A stretch of DNA of 64,000 nt from CAYLRF01 sp964385995 (lineage in GTDB: Bacteria; Bacillota; Clostridia; Lachnospirales; Lachnospiraceae): positions 1-64,000 of the forward strand of contig CAYLRF010000002.1 in the NCBI GenBank assembly GCA_964385995.1, read 5' to 3'. Of the stretch, positions 9,094 through 16,264 are shown in pieces. The position numbers and the translations under genes were made by a program. The first letter of the stretch is position 1; each line of letters opens with the position of its first letter. The notes beneath the pieces are model-generated. The model worked only from the letters and a program-made list of their open reading frames with translations, made no database searches and was not told the DNA's origin.

Positions 9094-9252
9094 TCAAATG
9101 GTCAGATCTTCTTTTCGCCTCATAAGACTTGCCCCGCTGATAACGCAAAGCGTGCCTGTCGCCACCCCGATGATAAGGGAGACTATGCCGATGGCGATAT
9201 TCGCGGCCCCGATAAGTTTCATGGTTTTATATGTCGTCTCATTCTCATTCAT
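9094..9252 (-). CDS. 52-residue small membrane protein, unknown function
   Basis: On the minus strand an ATG at 9252 opens a 52-codon frame ending in TGA at 9094-9096. The protein starts MNENETTYKT, has a continuous hydrophobic stretch from about residue 12 to 43 with Gly-Ala-Asn and Gly-Val-Ala-Thr-Gly turns, probably a helical hairpin, and ends with basic residues (MRRKEDLTI). A strong ribosome site (GGGAGG, eight bases before the ATG) supports expression. It is below the usual length cutoff of gene callers. It resembles short hypothetical membrane proteins I have seen in Lachnospiraceae, but I cannot name a family. Confidence 0.7.
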   Translation of the reverse strand: MNENETTYKTMKLIGAANIAIGIVSLIIGVATGTLCVISGASLMRRKEDLTI

Positions 9253-9279
9253 TTAAATATCCTCCCTCATACTTCCCTC

Positions 9280-9394
9280 TTTCCCGACGCGCTTTAACAC
9301 GTCATAAAGGCGTTTTGGATGCCTACCTTCAAACTTCTTTCCCGACGCGCTTTTGTACGTCATCAGGACAGTTTTAGATGTTTACTTTCAAACT
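9280..9394. repeat. 58-bp direct repeat, two copies, in the small-protein leader
   Basis: Copies begin at 9280 and 9338 with TTTCCCGACGCGCTTT and end TTCAAACT. They are roughly 75-80% identical by eye. The pair lies 28-142 bases upstream of the 52-residue gene on minus and abuts a C13 tract. Confidence 0.8.
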
Positions 9395-9407
9395 CCCCCC
9401 CCCCCCC
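9395..9407. repeat. C13 homopolymer tract
   Basis: Thirteen consecutive C on plus (G on minus) between pyrE and the 52-residue gene, directly next to a duplicated 58-bp unit. Its length could vary by slippage. No promoter elements around it allow a spacing effect to be argued. Confidence 0.8.
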
Positions 9408-9456
9408 GCTCGCGCCGGACTCTCCGAAGAAGCTTTGAGCGGCGGGTAAGACTGCC

Positions 9457-9481
9457 GGCGGGAAAAGATTTGCTTCCCGCC
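9457..9481 (-). terminator. Hairpin just after the pyrE stop
   Basis: GGCGGGAA and TTCCCGCC pair perfectly around a 9-base loop, starting within a few bases of the pyrE stop codon. On minus the stem is not followed by a clear U-tract, so it may stabilise the pyr transcript end or be a weak terminator. Confidence 0.4.
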
Positions 9482-9486
9482 ATCAT

Positions 9487-10185
9487 TTAATTTGCGGGAT
9501 TTTCTCCCGACACGCCGTGGATTTTATAATAAGCCTCTATCCTCGCCATAGTGTCATCGTCGATTATCATACGTCCGCCGATTTCGCGATCGTAAAGATA
9601 ATCCGTAACTTCTTTCATGGTAACTATGGCGCGGGTCTCAAACCCGTAGCGGTCGCGTATCTCATCCAGAGCTTTTTTATCCCCGTCTTTTCCCGCTTCC
9701 ATACGATCCAGCGACACCATAAGGCCTATGATGTTCACGTCGGCGGCGGCTCTTACAAGCGGCACCGTCTCCTCCATGGACTTACCTGAGGTCGTGACAT
9801 CCTCTATCATGACCACTCTGTCTCCGTCCTTAAAGCGCGCCCCCAAAAAGCCCCCCTTATCGGCTCCGTGATCCTTTGCCTCTTTTCTGTCCGACGAATA
9901 CGCGACTTTCCTGCCGTAAAGCTCATAAAAAGCCATGGCTGTCGACACCGCCAGAGGTATGCCTTTATAAGCCGGCCCGAAAAGAATGTCAAAATCCGTC
10001 CCGTAAGCGGCGTATATGGCCTGCGCGTAAAATTCCCCCAGCCTTGCGAGACGATCTCCCGTGACAAACGCTCCCGCGTCCATGTAGAAGGGGGACTTTC
10101 TTCCGCTCTTCAGCGTGAAATCGCCGAATTTTAACGCGCCGCTTTCCGTCATAAACTCGATGAATCGTTCCTTATATGTTTCCAT
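9487..10185 (-). CDS. pyrE: Orotate phosphoribosyltransferase
   Basis: PyrE makes OMP from orotate and PRPP. The 232-residue protein contains the PRPP-binding signature VVMIEDVTTSGKSM and the conserved LKSGRKSPFYMDAG start region. I chose the ATG at 10185 (METYKERFIEFM) because it fits the family length; the frame stays open 27 codons further upstream, but that stretch is a duplicated copy of the pyrD gene end. The ribosome site is weak. It is the last gene of pyrF-pyrK-pyrD-pyrE. Confidence 0.95.
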   Translation of the reverse strand: METYKERFIEFMTESGALKFGDFTLKSGRKSPFYMDAGAFVTGDRLARLGEFYAQAIYAAYGTDFDILFGPAYKGIPLAVSTAMAFYELYGRKVAYSSDRKEAKDHGADKGGFLGARFKDGDRVVMIEDVTTSGKSMEETVPLVRAAADVNIIGLMVSLDRMEAGKDGDKKALDEIRDRYGFETRAIVTMKEVTDYLYDREIGGRMIIDDDTMARIEAYYKIHGVSGENPAN

Positions 10186-10225
10186 CTTTTGTACCCGAGA
10201 CTTCTTCGTAATCCTCGTGAAATCG

Positions 10226-10293
10226 TCATCCGTGACCGCGCGGATAATTTCAAGGCAGAATCTCAAGGCTAAAACATCATCCGTGACCGCGCG
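10226..10293. repeat. 17-bp exact direct repeat carrying the pyrD stop codon
   Basis: TCATCCGTGACCGCGCG occurs at 10226-10242 and 10277-10293, 51 bases apart. The second copy is the true 3' end and stop of pyrD; the first lies in the pyrD-pyrE spacer. Confidence 0.85.
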
Positions 10294-11203
10294 TGTTCTC
10301 CCGCACCGCGCCCGTCATCTCTTTTACCGAATGAAAGCCTTCCTCTCTCATATACTCTTCAATGCCGTCTATGATATGAACCGCCGCGGACGGGTCGTGA
10401 AAATTCGCGGTGCCGACGGAGACGGCGCTCGCTCCCGCGAGAATCATCTCCACGGCGTCATCGGGCGTCAGAATCCCTCCCATACCGATAATAGGTATCT
10501 TTACGGCCCGCGCGACCTGATAGACCATGCGCACGGCGATCGGGTGAATCGCGGGTCCCGAAAGTCCACCCATCGGGCGCGACAGAGCAAATTCACGGCG
10601 CCTTACGTCTATCTTCATGGCAAGCACCGTGTTTATAAGCGATACGGCGTCCGCGCCCGCCTCTTCCACCGCTTTCGCGATTTCGACTATGTCGGGCGCG
10701 TTTGGACTAAGCTTCATGATGACAGGCTGACGCGCGACCTTTTTTACGGCCCGCGTCACGAGCGCCGCCTGCCCGGGATCCGTGCCGAATGCCATCCCAC
10801 CCTCGGACACATTAGGGCATGAGATGTTGATCTCGAGCATATCGACGTCTTCACTTGCGAGCCTGCAGGCGACTTCGCGGTATTCTTCCACGGTTTTACC
10901 GCAGACATTTACTATGATCTTCGTGTCGTATTTTCTGAGAAACGGTATGTCTCTTTCGCAAAAATGCCCGATACCCGGATTTTGAAGACCGACGGAATTT
11001 ATCATGCCGCCGTAGGTTTCGGCTACGCGCGGAGAGTCATTTCCCTCCCACGGCACGGCTGACACGCCTTTTGTCGTCACGGCGCCCAGTCTTTCGATAT
11101 CGACAAATTCGGCGTATTCCTCCCCGGAGCCGAACGTGCCGGAAGCGCAGGTCACGGGGTTTTTCCATGTGACGCCCGCTATGTTTACCGCAAGATCCGT
11201 CAA
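10277..11203 (-). CDS. pyrD: Dihydroorotate dehydrogenase B, catalytic subunit (class 1B)
   Basis: Class 1B DHODH oxidises dihydroorotate to orotate and passes electrons through PyrK to NAD+. The 308-residue protein starts MTDLAVNIAGVTWKNPV and carries the FMN-barrel motifs; the catalytic cysteine is in INISCPNVSEGG at about residue 150. It overlaps the end of pyrK by 4 bases, as expected for two subunits of one complex. Confidence 0.96.
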   Translation of the reverse strand: MTDLAVNIAGVTWKNPVTCASGTFGSGEEYAEFVDIERLGAVTTKGVSAVPWEGNDSPRVAETYGGMINSVGLQNPGIGHFCERDIPFLRKYDTKIIVNVCGKTVEEYREVACRLASEDVDMLEINISCPNVSEGGMAFGTDPGQAALVTRAVKKVARQPVIMKLSPNAPDIVEIAKAVEEAGADAVSLINTVLAMKIDVRRREFALSRPMGGLSGPAIHPIAVRMVYQVARAVKIPIIGMGGILTPDDAVEMILAGASAVSVGTANFHDPSAAVHIIDGIEEYMREEGFHSVKEMTGAVRENTRGHG

Positions 11204-12159
11204 AGCAAAACCTCCGTGGACAAAAATACCGGGCCGTCCTTACATACTCTCTTCTTTTTGACATTCAGACGCGGATCCGTATCCGCAGCGTCGCAGACAC
11301 ATCCGAGGCAGGCGCCGATACCGCACGCCATCTTCTCTTCCACGGATACGTAACATTTAACGCCTCTTTTCGCGGCATACCCGGCGACGGATCTTAGCAT
11401 CTTAATCGGCCCGCATGCAAAGATGACCTCGGATCCCGCGCCGGGAGCGCCTGTCTCATCCTCAGGCGCCATCTCATCTCCGTACAGAGCCGGCCTGACT
11501 TTTGCCGAGACTTCATTTCCGGCCGCCGACTCACCTTCTGACGGGTTCTCATTTTCGGCCGCCCTCATGTCCGCCTCCCGAAGTTGATTTCCGACCGGTG
11601 CCCTCAAGCCTTCCGCCGCGTCGCGCGTCATCAAATCGACTACGTTTCCCTTAAATCCCACGCTGCCGTCATCCGTAGCCACACGCGTCCCCGCGATCGT
11701 CATAAACTCATCCGCCAAAAATGTCCGTGAGTTTTGATATCCGAGATAAATTTCTTTTTCGCCCTTTATGTTCTTCGCGAGTTCGAGAAGAGGCGGTATC
11801 CCTATTCCCCCGCCCGCGATGACCGCCTTTTTCCCGACGGCCGCTTCTATGGGAAATCCGTTTCCGAAAGGCCCCGCCGCCTCGATCTCATCCCCCGCCT
11901 TAAGTCTCGAGAAAATCTCCGTGCCGGTTCCCTTTCCCGTAACTTTATATACCACCCGAAAGGCGCGTGCTTTCTTATCTGTCTCGCAGACGCTGATCGG
12001 CCTCGGAAGAAGTTTTGAGGCGTCACCCGTATATACGGCCGCAAACTGTCCGGCTCTCGCGGTCAGCGATATTTCGGATTTCAGCCACATGCTGAAAATC
12101 CCTTCCGATATTTCTTCCTGCGAAAGTATAATCGCCTTTTTCTTTTCCCGCGAAGTCAA
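11200..12159 (-). CDS. pyrK: Dihydroorotate dehydrogenase electron-transfer subunit with an insertion
   Basis: PyrK carries FAD and a [2Fe-2S] cluster that link PyrD to NAD+. The FAD site RPISVCE (about 53-59), the NAD-binding GGGIGIPPLLELA and the cluster cysteines (C279, C284, C287, C306) are present. At 319 residues it is longer than the usual roughly 255. The excess is an acidic, Glu/Ala/Gly-rich stretch at about residues 183-243, between the VVDLM strand and the IFACGP motif. The insertion keeps frame and leaves all cofactor motifs intact. It overlaps pyrD by 4 bases. Confidence 0.93.
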   Translation of the reverse strand: MTSREKKKAIILSQEEISEGIFSMWLKSEISLTARAGQFAAVYTGDASKLLPRPISVCETDKKARAFRVVYKVTGKGTGTEIFSRLKAGDEIEAAGPFGNGFPIEAAVGKKAVIAGGGIGIPPLLELAKNIKGEKEIYLGYQNSRTFLADEFMTIAGTRVATDDGSVGFKGNVVDLMTRDAAEGLRAPVGNQLREADMRAAENENPSEGESAAGNEVSAKVRPALYGDEMAPEDETGAPGAGSEVIFACGPIKMLRSVAGYAAKRGVKCYVSVEEKMACGIGACLGCVCDAADTDPRLNVKKKRVCKDGPVFLSTEVLL

Positions 12160-12206
12160 ACTTTCCTCTTTTCAGGCGTGTATCTCACGCCGCGTCCTCT
12201 TACCTT

Positions 12207-13148
12207 TCAGCGTCCCTTCGCTGCCTTTGCCGCGGAGGCGACGTCGGATATCATGTCCTTCACGGCGGATCTGGCAGCGTCCCCGAAGCGCTCCTCGCCG
12301 TATGAAGCGTATTTGGCGCTTTTATACGCGGCGATGATGCCGCGTGATGAATTTACGATAGCTCCGAGTCCGTCGGCATTAAAAAAGGGCACCAGATCTT
12401 TTCCCGTGCCCCCTTGAGCTCCGTAACCAGGTACCAGTATATATGCCCTCGGCATTACCTTCCTTAAGGCGGCGCCCACTTTGGGATAAGTCGCCCCCAC
12501 GACCGCTCCCACGCCGCTGTAATCGCAGTCCTTACAGGTAAGCTCTTCTCCCCACGCCGTCACACGCTCGGCCACATGCTCATACAGGGGCTTACCCTGC
12601 GATATGAGATCCTGAAACTCGCCCGCAGAGGGGTTTGAAGTCTTAACAAGGACGAAAATTCCTTTTTTCTCCAGCCCGCAGACCCGGATGAAGGGCTCAA
12701 TCCCGTCAGAGCCGAGGTAGGGATTTACCGTGACGAAATCCTCGTCGAAAGACGAAAATGAATGTCCTCCTATGTCCACATGTCCCAGATGTCCCTCGGC
12801 GTAAGCCAGCGAAGTCGATCCGATGTCTCCTCTTTTTATGTCGCCTATGACGATCAGATCCCTTTCTTTGCAATAATCAACCGTTTGCTTAAAGGCCTTA
12901 AGTCCCGGCACTCCGAAGCGCTCGTACATGGCAATCTGGGGTTTCACGGCCGGAATCAGATCGTATATGTGATCTATGATCGTCCTGTTAAACATCCACA
13001 GGGCCCACGCCGCGGCCTCTAAAGTGTCGCCGTATCTGTCTCGGGCCTTATTTAACACAAAGGGCGGCACGAAATCAAGCTGAGGGTCAAGCCCCGCGAC
13101 CACGGGTGCGTTTGTCTTTTTTATCTTCTCAATCAGGCGTTTAATCAT
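12207..13148 (-). CDS. pyrF: Orotidine 5'-phosphate decarboxylase (type 2)
   Basis: PyrF decarboxylates OMP to UMP. The 313-residue length and the catalytic DIKRGDIGSTS motif near residue 103 place it in the longer type-2 group. It is the first pyr gene here. Its start ATG at 13148 lies in the second copy of a 32-bp duplication; an upstream copy of the same start (13180) opens an 11-codon minicistron that ends on the pyrF start (ATGA overlap). Confidence 0.96.
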   Translation of the reverse strand: MIKRLIEKIKKTNAPVVAGLDPQLDFVPPFVLNKARDRYGDTLEAAAWALWMFNRTIIDHIYDLIPAVKPQIAMYERFGVPGLKAFKQTVDYCKERDLIVIGDIKRGDIGSTSLAYAEGHLGHVDIGGHSFSSFDEDFVTVNPYLGSDGIEPFIRVCGLEKKGIFVLVKTSNPSAGEFQDLISQGKPLYEHVAERVTAWGEELTCKDCDYSGVGAVVGATYPKVGAALRKVMPRAYILVPGYGAQGGTGKDLVPFFNADGLGAIVNSSRGIIAAYKSAKYASYGEERFGDAARSAVKDMISDVASAAKAAKGR

Positions 13149-13198
13149 CTTTCGGCTTTACCTTTAAGGCGTTTAATCATCTTCCGGCTTTACCTTTA
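13135..13198. repeat. 32-bp tandem duplication at the S41 peptidase / pyrF junction
   Basis: Two copies, 13135-13166 and 13167-13198, differ at one base. Each contains the pyrF initiation sequence (ATGATTAAACGCCT on minus) and the C-terminal coding end of the S41 peptidase. The near-identity suggests a recent duplication. Confidence 0.93.
13145..13180 (-). other. 11-codon minicistron overlapping the peptidase stop and pyrF start
   Basis: ATG at 13180 overlaps the peptidase TGA (13177-13179), reads 11 codons (MIKRLKGKAER) and stops with the TGA at 13145-13147, which shares two bases with the pyrF ATG. The peptide is a chimera of the PyrF N-terminus and the peptidase C-terminus, produced by the 32-bp duplication. 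It could act as a translational coupler; whether it is translated is unknown. Confidence 0.5.
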
Positions 13199-14466
13199 AG
13201 ATAATCCACGGCGGCCTGAAGCTGGCTGTCGGCGTCGGGATCGGCTTCGTTATACTTATATTCCGCTTCTATGTCGGGCTTAATGCCTTTCCCGTGGATG
13301 TTTCTGTCCTTTGGCGTGAAATACTCGCTGGTGGTAAGCTTAAGGCTGGTGCCGTCGCCCAAATCGAAAATGCTCTGCACTATGCCTTTCCCGAAGCTTG
13401 TCTTGCCGACGATGGCTCCGGCCTCGTAATCCTGCACGGCCCCCGCGAAGATTTCCGAGGCGGAGGCGCTGTTTTCGTTTATGAGAACCGCCATCGGGAT
13501 GTCAAGATAATTCTCGGCGTCCGAGGAATATACCTGCTTCACGTTATGCTTATCCTTGGTATAGACTATGGTTCCCTCGGGCAGGATGTAATCGAGCATC
13601 TCACAGACAGTGGAAAGATTGCCGCCGGGATTGTCACGAAGGTCGATGACAAGCTTTTTCATCCCCTGACTTTTAAGCTCCGTGATAGCGTTTTTAAACT
13701 GATCCGCCGTCACGTCCTCAAAGCCCGAGACGGCGATATATCCGATTAAGTCCTCCTTCATCTCATAAGACACCGTCACCGCCTTTATGGTGGCTCTCTT
13801 TACCTTGCACGTGTATTCCTCTCCCGTGCCGGAGCGCAAAACGGTGATCTCAACCTCGGTTCCCTTTTTACCCCGGATCTTTGAAACCACATAGTCGAGT
13901 TCCTTGCCGGTTATGTCCTTACCGTCCACCTTATAAAGCATATCGCCGTCTTTAAGGCCCGCCTTATCCGCCGGGGAATCCTTATAGACCGTGTTAAATG
14001 TGATGAGCATGGTGTCGATGTTTTGCGACACGACCACTCCTATGCCGCCGAATTCGCCCGACGTGGACTCCATGAGCGCCTTCGTCTCCGCCTCGTCATA
14101 ATATACCGAGTACGGCTCCGAAAGGCCCTCCACGTATCCTTTTATTATCCACTGCTGCAGGACGTCTTCGTCTATGTCGTCGCTGTAAAGATACGACTCT
14201 TCGATGATCTGCTTTAGGATCGATATTTTCCGCTGCGTTTCTTTGCTGACAGTCGCGCCGTCGCCCGATCCGTTTCGCTGGATGATGACTATGGCTATGG
14301 CGAAGACGGCGGTCATGATAAGAGCCCCGACAAGAAGTCCCTTTAAAAAAGTGCGCTTACCCGGCGTCTTTGAAGCCGCGCCAGGTGGCTCTTCCGGCGG
14401 TGTCGGATTTTCTTTCGCGACGACACTTTCTTCGCTCACGATTTTTTCATCATTATCCACGGCCAT
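13177..14466 (-). CDS. S41 family C-terminal processing peptidase, membrane-anchored
   Basis: A 429-residue CtpA/CtpB-type serine protease. After an acidic N-terminal tail there is one membrane helix (about residues 38-63), placing the rest outside the cell. A PDZ domain (about 130-210) precedes the S41 catalytic domain with Ser in ENSASASEIFAGA and Lys in GKTSFGKGIVQ. It sits directly downstream of ftsE-ftsX, an association common in Clostridia, and may process cell-wall or sporulation proteins; the substrate is not known. Confidence 0.93.
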   Translation of the reverse strand: MAVDNDEKIVSEESVVAKENPTPPEEPPGAASKTPGKRTFLKGLLVGALIMTAVFAIAIVIIQRNGSGDGATVSKETQRKISILKQIIEESYLYSDDIDEDVLQQWIIKGYVEGLSEPYSVYYDEAETKALMESTSGEFGGIGVVVSQNIDTMLITFNTVYKDSPADKAGLKDGDMLYKVDGKDITGKELDYVVSKIRGKKGTEVEITVLRSGTGEEYTCKVKRATIKAVTVSYEMKEDLIGYIAVSGFEDVTADQFKNAITELKSQGMKKLVIDLRDNPGGNLSTVCEMLDYILPEGTIVYTKDKHNVKQVYSSDAENYLDIPMAVLINENSASASEIFAGAVQDYEAGAIVGKTSFGKGIVQSIFDLGDGTSLKLTTSEYFTPKDRNIHGKGIKPDIEAEYKYNEADPDADSQLQAAVDYLKGKAGR

Positions 14467-14526
14467 TCCTCCCGTTTAAGACCTGTGCGATATTTCGCCA
14501 AATACCATCCGGCGACCTATACTTTC

Positions 14527-15435
14527 TTACACCTTCAAGTGTTTTTTAATCGTGACGAAACTTCCGAGAAAACCTATCCCCACGCCGAGCGCGAGACCTA
14601 TCGGTATCAGTATCTTAAAGAGTCTGCCCGCCGGCAGGAAATCCATCACGGTATTTAAGACGGAGAATCTCTCCATGATGGCTCTTACCACTTTGTTGTA
14701 CGCGAAGAAGATGATGACAAGCGGTATGGATGAGCCGATAAGCCCGATGATTATGCCCTCGGTTATAAACGGAGCCCTCACAAACGAGTCCTTGGCCCCG
14801 ATATATTTCATGATCGCTATCTCCTCTCTTCTGATCGTGATACCCATCGACACGGTGTTGCTGATAAGAAAGACTGCCACCACAAGAAGGATCAGGATGA
14901 TGACGCCGGAAACAATGGTAAGAAGCCGGTTAAAACTGATAAGAGCCTTCGCCACCAGATCGGAGCGGCTCACGCTTCTTACGCCCTTTAGACTTTCCGC
15001 GTATTTTACGACTTTGTCCTGCTTCTCGACGGAATCCAGATAGACTTCGTAGTTGTCGGAGTTCGCGAGGGGATTGTCGTCTTTAAAGCCCTCGACGGCC
15101 TCGGGATTGTCCCCGAAATAATCCTTGGAATACTGCGCCCACGCGTCCTCCGCGGAGACATACTTCACTTTGAGCACGCCGTCGTATTTTTTAAGCTTTT
15201 TGCCTATATCCTTAATCTGCTCGTCCGACGCGTCAGGTTTAAAGAAAACCACCACCGCCACGCCTTCCTCGGCTTTTTTGACCACGTAATTTAAATTGCC
15301 GATCACCGAGAAAAATATGCCGAACAAAAAAATACAGGCCGCCATCGTGGCGATGGAAGCTATAGAAAACATCTTGTTTCTCGATATGTTCTTGAAACCC
15401 TGTTTTACGGAATATTTAAATGTGCCGAATCTCAT
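14527..15435 (-). CDS. ftsX: Cell division ABC-type permease FtsX
   Basis: FtsX partners with FtsE to activate peptidoglycan hydrolases. The 302-residue protein has a first membrane helix at about 22-46, an extracellular domain to about 165, then three helices near 170-195, 220-245 and 265-292. Its start codon directly abuts the ftsE stop. Confidence 0.95.
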   Translation of the reverse strand: MRFGTFKYSVKQGFKNISRNKMFSIASIATMAACIFLFGIFFSVIGNLNYVVKKAEEGVAVVVFFKPDASDEQIKDIGKKLKKYDGVLKVKYVSAEDAWAQYSKDYFGDNPEAVEGFKDDNPLANSDNYEVYLDSVEKQDKVVKYAESLKGVRSVSRSDLVAKALISFNRLLTIVSGVIILILLVVAVFLISNTVSMGITIRREEIAIMKYIGAKDSFVRAPFITEGIIIGLIGSSIPLVIIFFAYNKVVRAIMERFSVLNTVMDFLPAGRLFKILIPIGLALGVGIGFLGSFVTIKKHLKV

Positions 15436-16110
15436 TTATCCTCTACCCGCTTTCCCGTCGTTTATGATTTTACCGTCCTGCATCCTGATGACGCGTTTTT
15501 GCATTCTCTCGACGATCTCATGGTTATGCGTCACCACGACGACGGTCGTTCCTCTGTCATTGGCCTCCTCTATAAGATCCATGATCTCCCATGTGTTCGA
15601 CTGATCAAGGTTTCCCGTAGGCTCGTCGGCGAGCAAAATGGCAGGCTCGTTTACTATGGCTCTGGCTATCGCGACACGCTGCTGCTCCCCTCCCGAAAGT
15701 TCGTTCGGAAACGATTTGTATTTCTGCGCGAGTCCCACAAGCGAGAGAGCCGCGGTCACTTTTTTCTTTATCACTCTCGTCGGCGCCTCCGTCACAAGCA
15801 GAGCGAAAGCGACATTTTCGTATACGTTTCGATCCTGAAGAAGACGAAAATCCTGAAAGACCACGCCTATGCGCCTGCGATAATAGGGGATCTGCTTGTG
15901 AGGCATACTGCCAAGATCCTGATCCATGACAGTGATCTTGCCCGCGGTCGGCACAAGCTCACGCAGCAGCAGCTTTATGAGCGTGGACTTGCCCGAGCCG
16001 CTGTCTCCCATCACGAAAACAAACTCACCCCTGTCGATATCGATATTTACTCCGTTTAACGCCGGGATACCAGGCGTATATTCCTTCGTTACTTTTTTCA
16101 GTGTGATCAT
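15436..16110 (-). CDS. ftsE: Cell division ATP-binding protein FtsE
   Basis: A 224-residue ABC ATPase with Walker A GDSGSGKST (about 35-43), Q-loop VVFQDFRLL, signature LSGGEQQRVAIARA and Walker B ILLADEPTGNLD. The ftsE-ftsX order with the abutting gene is typical. About 150 bases of spacer separate it from addA upstream. Confidence 0.96.
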   Translation of the reverse strand: MITLKKVTKEYTPGIPALNGVNIDIDRGEFVFVMGDSGSGKSTLIKLLLRELVPTAGKITVMDQDLGSMPHKQIPYYRRRIGVVFQDFRLLQDRNVYENVAFALLVTEAPTRVIKKKVTAALSLVGLAQKYKSFPNELSGGEQQRVAIARAIVNEPAILLADEPTGNLDQSNTWEIMDLIEEANDRGTTVVVVTHNHEIVERMQKRVIRMQDGKIINDGKAGRG

Positions 16111-16264
16111 CCGCTCCTCCGTCCGTCGCCTGACGTAAGATTACCCTTCGCCGTCCGGCCTTTCACATCCCTCACATCCGCAAAAATGACGCGTCTAAAT
16201 TCGCCGCCCCGCGGCCATTATTAGTATACCCCGCAAGCGGCCATATATTCAAGACATTTCCTCA

